Under the pieces are notes generated by a model. It was not told where the DNA came from. It made no database searches and saw only the letters and a list, made by a program, of their open reading frames with translations. A DNA stretch of 64,000 nt from the NCBI GenBank assembly GCA_031310005.1, contig CM062384.1, positions 1,860,001 to 1,924,000 on the forward strand, in the 5' to 3' direction. The position numbers and the translations under genes are program-made. This document shows positions 39,445-51,493 of the stretch, one piece after another (position 1 is the first letter of the stretch; each line of letters starts with the position of its first letter). The stretch comes from Dactylellina haptotyla (lineage: Eukaryota; Ascomycota; Orbiliomycetes; Orbiliales; Orbiliaceae).

Positions 39445-40233
39445 ATGATAATCTCACAGCTCCAAGCGCGAAATCCCTTGTTGGCATTGCTAGTTCTCTT
39501 CGGAGCGCTACTACAACTAACGTTGAGTTTGCACTCTGATGAGCTGCACCGACGACAGATTCCCGGTTCCGATGCTGTGATATCATCAACAACTTCCAGA
39601 GTAACTTCCTTGGGATCCTCCCCTTCATTAGTGCCATCTAACACCGATGTTTCCGAGACGTCCCCCGCAAGTCTACCAACGGAGGCATCGTCCTCTGACG
39701 CCTCCTCCGGCGAATTGTCCTCTATAGCGCCTCCGTTTGGCAACTCCACAACAACATCTTCGCCAATAGGGACACCCACCTCTGCACCACCTGAGCTTAC
39801 GAGCACTATTACAAAGGTGCCCCTCACGACACAAGTAACGGTCACCCATATTGTTACCGACGAATTTGGACGCAGGTCTACGAGCATTGACGTGGTGCCT
39901 ACGACAACGATGGTTCCGTCCAATGACCCTTCACTTGCTAATGGAGGCGAATCTGGATCTGCCTCTGGGGTTACCCCCCAACAAAAGAAAATTATAATCG
40001 GCGTAGTTGTGAGCGTCGTTGGAATTCTTTCAATTGTAGGCATTGCCGGTGTTATTTGGCGGATATGGTTTAGTCGAAGGGGGGTGGAAGAGAATCGCTC
40101 ACTCCAACACAAGACCACCTCCACTTCGCGACTTAGCGTGCAGAACAACGATAATCTCACTATCACTAGCAGCGGGAGTGATCGCAGAAAGAAAACATCC
40201 TTTGGTGCAATCAATCCATCTTCAAATTTTTAA
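39445..40233 (+). CDS. Ser/Thr-rich single-pass surface glycoprotein (wall-sensor-like)
   Basis: Single exon, 262 residues from the second ATG. Residues 1-29 form a good secretion signal. Residues 44-180 are Ser/Thr/Pro-rich and likely heavily O-mannosylated. A 27-residue membrane segment (183-209) is followed by RIWFSRRG, a positive-inside stop, and a short basic/Ser-rich tail. This is the plan of fungal Mid2/Wtt-type wall sensors and of many mucin-like proteins; no WSC Cys motif is present. An upstream in-frame ATG at 39334 would add 37 residues before the signal and is less likely. A long antisense frame covers it and is an artefact of composition. Tail-to-tail with cce1, 146 bp apart. Confidence 0.7.
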   Translation: MIISQLQARNPLLALLVLFGALLQLTLSLHSDELHRRQIPGSDAVISSTTSRVTSLGSSPSLVPSNTDVSETSPASLPTEASSSDASSGELSSIAPPFGNSTTTSSPIGTPTSAPPELTSTITKVPLTTQVTVTHIVTDEFGRRSTSIDVVPTTTMVPSNDPSLANGGESGSASGVTPQQKKIIIGVVVSVVGILSIVGIAGVIWRIWFSRRGVEENRSLQHKTTSTSRLSVQNNDNLTITSSGSDRRKKTSFGAINPSSNF

Positions 40234-40379
40234 GCCGTTCATGAGAAACGAAGTACTGGATGTCGACGGAAATAAAGCAACGAATAATACACTTCCCTAC
40301 CTGTAAAATAATAAAAATAATAGTAATATTAGAAGAAATTGTCTGTTCTTCTCCCTCATATCGTAGCATCTGATTTCTC

Positions 40380-41330
40380 TTACATTTGAATTTTGTATTC
40401 TTTAACTAGTCTCAGTCTATTCCTCTCCCATTCTATTAAACCAAGCGCTTGTAAGAGGCAATCAGCTAGGTCATCGAGTTTATCGCTAGTGTTTGATTTG
40501 CTCCGTTTCGTGGTCTCTGTGAAATCTGAAACTATCTTTGCTATGCCTTCGTCATTTCCATCGAAAGTGACAGCCTGACCATCCTTTAGCCAACCCCGGA
40601 CTAGCTGGATCTTTAAAGATTTGGTGATTTTCCCGGCCCGAGATTTTGGAAGTAATCCGTTCCGGTTCAACCAAAAACTTGTCATCCTCTGTGGGCAAAC
40701 ACTGCAAGTGGACCCATATTTCCAAAACCCCTCCTCTTGCATTACCCTTAAAGCCGCATGAAGCATTGCCTCCAGTTTGTTGACTTTAATAGTCCATTCC
40801 TGTACTGCAGCGGAACCCATTGTCCGGTATCTTTGTTTCTCAATGGCAATCATTGTGGGTTTATAGATTGTTACGAGCTGTCTGGCGAAGAACGTTGCCA
40901 AAGGAGCGAGCGAAGCAGCAGCGAAATCTACATCGCTTAGTTGAATAACTTCAGGATATAAAATGTCTTTGCTTTTTCGATTTAATGAGATGTCATGGGC
41001 GATATCAGTCAATGAGAACTTCTGCCAGGCTAATATCTCTGGGTGTACCATAATGTCTGACTCGAGGTCACCAGAAGAAACTTTGAGTAGACACAATGCA
41101 AGGTTCTTAATTCCCATGTCGAGACTAAGGATTCGATGCTCTCCGGAGGGTCTCTTAGTCTCTCTCAGAATTCCGGACCCCGAATATCGAAGGGTCGCTA
41201 GCCTAGGTAATAGTAGTTGCGATTTTACTTTCTCTACCATTTCGTACTTGGTACCCGAAGTTGGCCAGCCGCATCTTTGGAGAATTTCTTTTAGCTCGAT
41301 ATTCCTAAGAGACATGAGCCGCGAGTGCAT
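40380..41330 (-). CDS. cce1: Mitochondrial Holliday junction resolvase Cce1/Ydc2 with SAP domain
   Basis: Single exon, 316 residues. The enzyme cuts four-way junctions of mitochondrial DNA and so governs mtDNA recombination and segregation. An N-terminal SAP-like DNA-binding motif (about 7-41; LKEILQRCGWPTSGTKYEMVE) precedes an RNase H-fold nuclease. Candidate metal ligands are D71 in ILSLDMGIKN, E164 in MIAIEKQRYRT, and the Asp cluster in DKLDDLADC (283-290). TMGSAAVQEW follows the second acid, as in Ydc2. Length fits the family. No strong presequence is obvious, so targeting may be internal or lie in the first 20 basic residues. The start could also be Met6. Confidence 0.9.
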   Translation of the reverse strand: MHSRLMSLRNIELKEILQRCGWPTSGTKYEMVEKVKSQLLLPRLATLRYSGSGILRETKRPSGEHRILSLDMGIKNLALCLLKVSSGDLESDIMVHPEILAWQKFSLTDIAHDISLNRKSKDILYPEVIQLSDVDFAAASLAPLATFFARQLVTIYKPTMIAIEKQRYRTMGSAAVQEWTIKVNKLEAMLHAALRVMQEEGFWKYGSTCSVCPQRMTSFWLNRNGLLPKSRAGKITKSLKIQLVRGWLKDGQAVTFDGNDEGIAKIVSDFTETTKRSKSNTSDKLDDLADCLLQALGLIEWERNRLRLVKEYKIQM

Positions 41331-44070
<2,740 letters not shown>

Positions 44071-44911
44071 GCGAACTGTCTCCGTTCTTGGAAACTGTGC
44101 CATCTCGGATTGGCCATTTTCTCAATCTCTTTCCTTCTCTCTTCTTTTTTTGGGATGAAAATGGAGGTCAAGATTAGCTGAGGAGTTGGCTAGCTGGTCA
44201 GATGTCATCATACCATCCTGTTGTTGTTGCTATTGCATTGCTTGTCGATGTGTTGGGTTGAGATTGGATCCTGCGTTGTGCTGCCCCGCGCGCGCCAAGG
44301 CGGGCGTTGCCATCGATTAGGGCTTCTCCCGAGCTTAGGGCTAAGCCTTTCGCTCCCACCCCACACTACTCTATTTTTTATTTTTTTATTTTTTTTCCTT
44401 TCCCCCTTCTTCATGAGGAATAGAGAATACAGCTTGGTTTAAAACGAAAGAGAGAAAACCCCGTTCCTAGATAGAATAGAAACTCGATGGGCGGGGAGAG
44501 ATGCCCAATAAATAGATATAATGATGTGCGTGTGCTAGCTTGAGGGGACGATAAGGGACGATATAATGATGGTGCTGTACGGTTGTGGTAACACGACTGC
44601 CCAATTGAGCCTCGTCGCCTATTTTCCCGGGCTTTGAAGCGCTCCAAACCACATGCCACACAAAAATTCCTGCCCGCTCTTTCTTGTGTGAAATTTGACC
44701 TTCTGCTCTGCTACAACCATCTCCTCCATCACCATCAACTACCACGTAGCAGCGATTTTCGATCCCACAATCCAACTTGTAAGCCGATACCTTTGTCCAT
44801 CTATATAACCCCTCGTGCGCCTCGACATCATACAACCAATAGCTAACGACGCCCATCCCTTCTGGTCTGGCTTTTTCTCGTGATATTAGACTGTGTTGAC
44901 TAGCATTCGCA
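44071..44911. other. Intergenic, P1 promoter side
   Basis: 840 bp between glutathione reductase and the P1 gene. Contains a T/C-rich run at about 44370-44410 and the TTAGGGCT motifs. No gene seen. Confidence 0.5.
44317..44344 (+). promoter_or_regulatory. Paired TTAGGGCT(AA) motifs, Tbf1-type sites
   Basis: TTAGGGCT at 44317-44324 and TTAGGGCTAA at 44335-44344, about 570 bp before the ribosomal P1 start. The telomere-like motif ARCCCTAA is the Tbf1 site found in many fungal ribosomal-protein promoters outside the S. cerevisiae lineage. Use here is inferred from position. Confidence 0.4.
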
Positions 44912-45447
44912 ATGGCTACCAACGAGCTTGCTGTTTCCTACGCCGCTCTCATCCTCGCAGATGAGCTGATCGAAATTACTGTGGGTCGCTCTGGCTTGTT
45001 TCGGTGGTCATCAACTCAATTCTGGACGCTTACATTATCCACCATAGGCCGAAAAACTCCAAACCTTGGTAAAAGCTGCCGCTGTTGAGGTTGAACCGAT
45101 CTGGACTTCTCTATTCGCTAAGGTTCGAGAATATGGCACCGCTACCGAAAACGTCGACTCATGTAATATCTAACATTTGAACTAGGCACTAGAAGGAAAA
45201 GATGTTAAGGACCTATTACTAAATGTTGGTTCAGGTGGTGGTGCTGCCGCTGCCGCCGGTCCCTCTGCCGCCGCTGGCGGCAGTGCCCCGGCCGAAGAAG
45301 CCAAAGAAGAAGCCAAAGAAGAGGAGAAGGAGGTAAGAAGCGATCGTTTTCGCGATTTCATTTAGCATCGGCGGCAAGAGTACTGACGAATTCACACCGG
45401 AAAAATAGGAATCGGACGAGGATATGGGTTTCGGTCTTTTCGATTAA
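44912..45447 (+). CDS. 60S acidic ribosomal protein P1
   Basis: Exons 44912-44980, 45048-45122, 45186-45332 and 45409-45447 give 109 residues. P1 pairs with P2 on P0 in the ribosomal stalk and recruits elongation factor GTPases. The N-terminal helical domain reads [19 protein letters not shown] Gly/Ala-rich hinge and a Glu/Lys run follow, then the universal stalk tail [11 protein letters not shown]. The P1-type residues [15 protein letters not shown] separate it from P2. Introns are 63-76 bp. Divided early, as ribosomal protein genes of filamentous fungi commonly are. Confidence 0.96.
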
Positions 45448-45860
45448 TTCACAATGTTGTCTCCTTCACGCGCTCTACGTTTTTATTACATCCTATTCAT
45501 TCGCACTTCACCTTTGCGGATGTATCGTACATATCATCCAAAGGCGTTCCATTATTCCCCTGGTCTCCGTCAAAACACTGTAATTATGCCCAAATGATAT
45601 CGCCCTTTTCACAGGAAGCGAACTGTATGACCGAGCACCATTGCCTTCATCTAGACAAAGACTGCCAGCGAAATATTTACTTCGGGGGGTATTTCTTAAT
45701 TTAACTTTATCGGGAAATTCGTAAACTAGATGCCTGTTCCATTTGAAGGCTTGCTGAACATGGCTGTTGCGTGGACAGGAAAAGGGAAGAAACATATTGG
45801 CCGAGAGGAACCAAGGAAAGAGTGATCCCGGTTTACTCCCCTCGCCGGACCTGATGGTCT
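45448..45860. other. Intergenic, converging 3' ends
   Basis: Between the P1 stop and the PQ-loop gene stop. The minus-strand open frame here continues past the PQ-loop coding sequence in another frame and is not a gene. Confidence 0.5.
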
Positions 45861-47079
45861 TCAGGGCGTCCGCAATGCACTTGATCTGCGCCGTGGTTTG
45901 ACCCTTTGCAGACGACCATAATACATAAATTGGCCAAATATTATAAAATCCTGGACCAATGTACCAATAGATCCAAGGAGCCAAGGAATGTTTTTCAACA
46001 CATATGATTTTTCTAGTGAATGGCTTAAAATCTAGTGTCCTGGGTTGTTAGGATCAAGCTTTGTAGAGGAACTCAGTTCGTGGCTTAACTCACGCTTGCA
46101 CCGTATGTTACGTTTCCCACGGTAGATAAAATAAAGAAGAGTATGGACAACCCGCTACAAGATTGGCGTTTCGTGTTGGTGTAGATTTGAGGGATCCGGG
46201 CCCTGTTGGATCTGGAGTTAGCTATGAAATGATTGAAGGCATGGTCGAACGGGAGCATACGTAAGATAGAAGATACTACTAGCATATCCAAGGAGAAGAG
46301 CACCCAAAGGCGCCTTTGAATCAGGTTCATCATCCTGGGGCGTCCATGCTCCAGCCTTCCACGCAATGAGCCAGCCCGCGAAGCCCACCAAAGCCACTAT
46401 GAAAACAGAAAAGGTGTTTCGAATGCTTTCTCCGGAAGAAGTTTCATCAGAGAAGACTTGGGATAAGCTATCTCTGCGTCGAGAATTTGTACTTTTGACG
46501 GGTCGGGATGTTTGAGGAGGGCCAAGCAAAGGGTCTGTTGCGCTCGATTCTGCCGACTGTTGTTCTGGGAAGGCAAGATTGCTAAAAGCGCGCTTTCTAG
46601 GACAATAGTAGTTGTAATATACAACCTGCCCTAGCATAAGAGAATCAATGAAGCAGAAGTATAACCCGATGCCAATCACCGTAGGAAGCAAATCAGCCCA
46701 TATGGCACCTACAATACAAAAAGTATCATGTCAGAGTGCTCGATCCGATACCAGTAGATTGGAGTAAAATGCTCACCTATCAAATTGCAGATATCACCGA
46801 GCAACCAAATTACCAAGAACCAAAAACTTAATGCTTCTGTGCTTTGATTTCGGAAATTTTCCCAGAGTTGGGGTACCTAGACACACACGAGCCAATGATT
46901 GTTAGAGGTCGTTACATATTTATGTGTATTTGAGAATGCTCTAGAATTCCGTCTTCTCTGTTTCCTTCTTTTGAGCAGGGGAGTGTTATCAGGGACCATA
47001 CGATCAAAAATATCCATGATGTTAAAGATACACTTCCGAATATACCACTCAGCGCTTCGTTGATTGGAAGTGGTGACAT
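45861..47079 (-). CDS. Vacuolar PQ-loop cationic amino acid transporter (Ypq/Rtc2 type)
   Basis: Exons on the minus strand 47002-47079, 46777-46876, 46261-46708, 46094-46211 and 45861-46031 give 304 residues. Ypq proteins are seven-helix vacuolar exporters or exchangers of Lys, Arg and His (cystinosin/PQLC2 relatives). PQ motifs are VPQLW (about 27-31) and IPQIY (about 215-219), each after a membrane segment. QSTEALSFWFLVIWLLGD and KRQSCSGLSILFFILS are the matching repeat units. A Ser-rich cytosolic loop (about 105-155) separates the halves. SLEKSYVLKNIPWLLGS near the end is the family C-terminal helix. Intron 3 is short (49 bp), and its branch CTAAC sits close to the acceptor. Confidence 0.9.
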
Positions 47080-47397
47080 TGCGGAAATATTATGCAAGAT
47101 GGTTGGGGAATTTTAGGGAGATGGGAGGAATCTTTTGTGTCCATGAGCACGGTTGAAATTCGTAGAGTTCGCTTCTGGAAGGAGAAAAAAAATTACATGG
47201 GTTAGATGCCAAGAGTGGGACGCACAGACACATGCATGTGCATGCTGATGCGCAGGACACATGACATCATGATGAATTTGTAGAGCCTGAAGTATGCCTG
47301 ACTTGTAATTTTCTTTAAATTTTTATTTTTATTGTAGATTCCTAGTTAATTGTAACAATGTTAAGAAACTAAAGATTTGGTATATGAAACTCCAGTT
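47080..47397. other. Intergenic, no gene seen
   Basis: 318 bp between the PQ-loop start and the DUF2408 stop. Nothing recognised. Confidence 0.5.
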
Positions 47398-48741
47398 TCA
47401 CGAAGCCTCTTCTGTTTGGCAGCGCAACTCATGGCAAATCTCATAGCATTCTTCCAACAACCCGTTGACCGCTCCTTGACCTTCAGGCTAAAAAAATCCA
47501 AGAGATTAATGGGAAAGATGTGCCTCTTGAGCCACAAATGCTGAATTGGGTACTTACTATTTCGTTCCCGATGTAGAATTTTCCGTCTTTCTATTTGCTT
47601 ATTAGTTGATAACAAATGCTAAGAAATTAATAGTAAGGGCTTACTCTTAAATTGTCAACTGAAGCAAGTTGTATAATTCCGTCACGTCAGAAAAAGGCTG
47701 CTAGTTGGAATCAAAAGGGAGACTTATTGATTGAGAAAGGAAACAGGTCCCTGGGTGATGACACGCCTCCTGAACGTTGCACTTCAAGGAGGCATTTCTT
47801 AAGCGTCGATAATTGGTTAAATATCGGCTGTAAGGATTCACTAATCGGCTTGGATGTATATAGCAGTTCGTAAATTAAGGCATAGCATTTCCGTAGCAAA
47901 TAGAGAAGAAACTTGCAAAATTAGCCTATGAGCTGTGCAACTCGAACTCTTGAGCTGATATCGAATTCACACCTTCTGTCCTTCTTCAGGTGAGGTATTG
48001 TTTGACCCAACGAACCTGTCGTTAACCCTAAGCCCATCAATGCGACGAAGTTGTTGAAGCGGCGTGAATAAATCAGTTTCTCTTGACCAAACCTGAGTTA
48101 GACGGAGCTGCTCAAGTTTCCCCTTAATATCAACCAAATCCTTATGCAGCTCAGCAAAAGAAGGATCAACTTGAAGAGAGTTGTTGACAATCGAGTCCGA
48201 GATAAAACGGCATTTCTCCAGAAGCTCGCTAACGAAATGCTGACCTTCCGGAACACTCCCATCCGGACCGACAAAATTTCCGCCAACACGTGACTCTTCT
48301 ATCTTTATCATCTCTTCTTGGAGTTCTCGTATCTCAGAAAGTACAACCTGTAGCAAGAACTATGTTAGAAAAAGATGCAAGAGAATATTCTATAGTGTTT
48401 CGGAATTTAACCTTGGGTCGGGACCCGACCGCAGTAATTTGGCGGATCAATGAGACAAGTTTCTCGTATACAGAGTCGAGGTGTGGTGACAATCCATCCA
48501 GGTTATGTGCCACGGGATCCAAAGACCGCCGACAATCATCGAGTTGAAATCTAAAGAAATCCAACCATTTTGAGCTGTATTTGTCCTTCCCCTGCTCAAT
48601 TATATGGCCAATATCATCGAATTTAGCCTCGAGGGTTGCCAGATCGTGTCGGGAGTATATCCCAGCGTTCATGAGCTGATGAAGGAGAATCTGAATATCG
48701 TTGGCGCAATTAGATTGATAGCTGATGCATTTATCGTGAGG
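47398..48741 (-). CDS. DUF2408-family protein, 5' end uncertain
   Basis: Minus-strand exons: 48412-48741, 47973-48347, 47728-47911, 47645-47670, 47558-47590 and 47398-47487. The first ATG in exon 1 is at 48672 (322 residues from there). The frame extends to an acceptor at 48742, so a further 5' exon is likely but was not found. A unit with PEGQ followed by LLxxC recurs three times (PEGQHFVSELLEKC, PEEGQKFLLYLLRKC, PEGQGAVNGLLEEC). I recall this as a hallmark of the fungal DUF2408 family; function unknown, mostly helical. The third intron (47671-47727) has no GT-AG solution and is read as AT-AC (separate entry). Other introns are 54-70 bp and standard. Confidence 0.75.
47671..47727 (-). other. 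Candidate AT-AC intron in the DUF2408 gene
   Basis: 57 bp on the minus strand. It begins ATAAGTCT, has CTGAC 17 bases before the end, and ends TTATAC. Removing it joins ATC-A to AA-CTT, giving SIKLASVDNLR. Left in, the same frame has two TGA codons within 14 codons. Confidence 0.55.
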
Positions 48742-48973
48742 CTGGAGATAACCCTGCTACCTTAATAACGACTAGATTCGAATACCTATAGTTATTTTTG
48801 AATTAAAAGGTGTGTCAATTTGGGTTAGAGAGAAATAACAGGGGGAGGTGGTTATGAAACCCGGTGAAAAAGGGATTCAAAGTAGGATAGAAGTTCAGAT
48901 TCTTACAATGCCGGTAGTTCGTTATTTTTCCCAATAGTCATGTAGGATAAAGATAACAGTAGAAGGATTTCTT

Positions 48974-49357
48974 CTAAGCATCGGCTGGCTGAGGGAGATC
49001 ACTAATTTTAGGCCTATGTCCAGCTCGACGGGGGTAATTCAACATACTCGGAGACATATCCGCGCTCTGGGAGGGCAGCACGAAGTCGCCATTGACTCTG
49101 TATAAGTCGCTGGATTCTATGTGCGCATCGGTATCTAATGAGTGGAAAATAGATTCGATAGCTGAAGATTTAATATAGTTATCTCGGTTGTTGATCAAAT
49201 CATCTAGACGGGAACGAATGTTTTGTAGTTGTAATTTCTGATCGTGAACCGGGAAAATGTTAATACTTTAGTCCAAGGTCGTTGCGTTTATCGCTCATTC
49301 TAATTCGAATAAGCTATATATTTATAGGCTTACAGTTTCTTGGTCTTCTACGGACAT
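48974..49357 (-). CDS. Small unknown protein with N-terminal coiled coil
   Basis: Exons on the minus strand 49334-49357 and 48974-49237 give 95 residues. After MSVEDQET, a helical stretch (KLQLQNIRSRLDDLINNRDN) suggests a coiled coil; the C-terminal half is Pro/Ser-rich. The 96-bp intron uses GTAAGC...CAG. I recognise no family. The frame is open upstream of the ATG for about 50 codons, so a longer N-terminus is possible. The 232 bp to exon 1 of the DUF2408 gene (48742-48973) hold no clear coding; this gene could even supply that gene's missing 5' exon, since both junctions are phase 0. Confidence 0.45.
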
Positions 49358-50013
49358 CTTGGGATAGAGAAAGGGGGCGGGCGGATCTTCCGGATGGGAA
49401 CGTTGTTGTTGTCGTAGAGAGAGGTGGTAATAGTGTGGGATGCCGATGCTAAGCTTCTTACGAGCCTTATCATTATTGCCACCGCAACGCATGTGCGAAT
49501 ATAGTCTCACAATAAGTACCTACGAGACATCAAGCTAGATAAACAAACTAGAAGGCTGCTGCGCAGTACTAAACCCGACTGTTGTTATCGTATCCCTAAT
49601 GCTTTAAAGTGGGGGTGATGTTTTGTTGCTTTGTATATTTATGTTATAATATAAGGCTTACAACTAGAGTTTCAGAGAAAATGATGAGATTATCAAATAA
49701 TACATTTTTTCAGAGTACTATTATTAGAAAATTGAGATTAAGAAAGTATATTGAGTGTTTGTTAGTGAGGTTTAAGGTAACCCCCCCCCTCAGTCGGGCA
49801 TTTCGGAAGGCAGGCCGCATTCCTGGGTGTAAGGCGTAAGCCGTTCGACCCATAGTCTCCCCAGTCACATATAGAAGGGATACTAGCTAAAAAGGACTCA
49901 ATAGTGGATGTCATCCGGCACCTGGCCGATTGGAATATCCAAATCCAGGAACATGCTACTAAATCGCATCTAGTAAACCCGCTCTTAATATAACTCATCG
50001 AAAACTATAGATC
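49358..50013. other. Intergenic, partly AT-rich
   Basis: Includes an AT-rich patch (about 49610-49780) and a run of nine C (about 49782-49790). No gene seen. Confidence 0.5.
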
Positions 50014-51058
50014 TCACACTGAAAATTGTGCGACTATTTGATCATAGTTACCACGCCAGCGAATTATATCTTCAGCATTTCGTTTATCGCTCCCATTCGC
50101 CCGGGAGTAGCCTTCCGCCAAGGACGATACAATACCTGCTTCAAAATGTCTGAACGCCAATCTTGAGGTAGCAATATCTAGCGGTGTATCTATGACCCAC
50201 TTTTCGTCAAACATAATCGCGATTTTGTTCCAGAGCGGCGATAGATATGTTATCCCTTCATTGCCTTCGTGTTTCAAAGGGGGGGGTTGGAAGCAAAGGT
50301 AGTTTCCTTCGAGGATGATAATTCTTTGGCTCGGGAGAATCAGTATATCGTTGGTCATTGGGTCCTCAACGTTTTGCTTATGTGTTAGCGGAAGATCTAC
50401 GACTCGAAAACTCCAAGAGGAAAGCGGTAGAGAGTTTTTTGGGGCTGCACGGTATGAGATACTTACCTTGATGGCATGGTCGAAGCTAGGGGCATATATA
50501 ATGGAAAAGCTCGGTTCCTTAAGTTGCTCGATAAGTTGGTGTAGTCTAGTCGCATCAAAGGTAAAGGGGGCACCTCTTCGTTGGTGAGCCTCCACGCTGT
50601 TAGGCAGCTTATTTAGAGCATCCCTTGATAGATGAAACCCATCCATCGGAATCGAGCGAGCGAGGGCCACTCCATATTTCAACTGGGATATCTCTGGGAT
50701 TCGTATATGCGCAATAGCCGCGGGCGTTTCAAACTATTAGAAACTAATACTGACAAATGAACAAGAAGGAGAGCTAGGAGACTAACACCATACCATTTAT
50801 GCTTTGAACTACAGAATTTGCGAATGTTGTTTTCCCTACACGAGGTCGATATGGTGTCGGCGTATCGGCACCTACGATTAGCTAGGGACTGACTCAACTT
50901 CGGTTGATTTCATGTATTTTGCGGAGGTGAATCGGATAGGACATATACAAACCTGATCCTGGTATCCCAGACACGGATATTAATAAGCGACGGGAATGTG
51001 TCAACTTCATATATTTCCCAAGAGCCAAAATTGCAAATTCATTGATTGTGCTGGCCAT
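50014..51058 (-). CDS. P-loop kinase, uridine-kinase/Yfh7-like
   Basis: Exons on the minus strand 50953-51058, 50794-50835, 50467-50693 and 50014-50376 give 245 residues. Walker A GIPGSGKTT at 31-39 is assembled across intron 1. PMDGFH and LNKLPNSVEAHQRRGAPFTFDA follow, the conserved core of the fungal Yfh7/uridine-kinase-like family. RIIILEGNYLCF is the Walker B-like strand and WVIDTPLDIATSRLAFRH the lid region. The substrate is not established for this family; a nucleoside or pantothenate-like alcohol is possible. Intron 3 (50377-50466) is exactly 90 bp and stop-free in frame, so retention would insert 30 residues. Exon 3 was opened at the acceptor that keeps KYGVALARS in frame. Confidence 0.85.
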
Positions 51059-51493
51059 TTTATCAACAACTTAATACGGGCCGGCCCTCCAGTGTCGTTT
51101 TGTTCGCACGTCTGCGAGCCGCTGTCTACACGGGTATAATCCTTCAAGTATACTAGTTTATGTTCATAAAAATAAGCACTTAGGTAAGTAAGTACTTATA
51201 TAATTTCGAACCCGAACCAAAGCATGGAGGAGAAGGTGGTGGGATGGGTGTGTTGGGTGTTAGGGGAAACTAAAGCTCAACTCAATGGAGCTGACCGAAA
51301 CGCCAGCTTGCGGTTAAAAAAGCTGGAAGAAGTGGTTCACGTCTGTTAAGTCACCCCGTCGCCGATAACTGCAAAAGCGCGCAAGACAAAGGCGGTCAAC
51401 AGCCCGGAGATACCCCCAACCACTGCTCTCGCTATACTGTGTGGCATTGCAGTTAATGCAATTTGGGACGAATACTACCACCCACGCCCAACA
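51059..51493. promoter_or_regulatory. Divergent promoter region, kinase and mcd4
   Basis: 435 bp between divergent starts. No specific element is called. Confidence 0.4.

Noticed and set aside
39303-40214. Long antisense open frame (303 codons) over the Ser/Thr-rich protein gene
   Set aside because: It mirrors the sense codons of a Ser/Thr-rich gene, has no family likeness, and the sense product has a clear signal peptide and membrane span.
47687-47713. DUF2408 gene as a pseudogene or as TGA recoding
   Set aside because: Both stops lie inside a 57-bp segment that has intron-like features and whose removal restores an internal repeat alignment exactly. The remaining exons are undamaged. Kept as the alternative in the finding.
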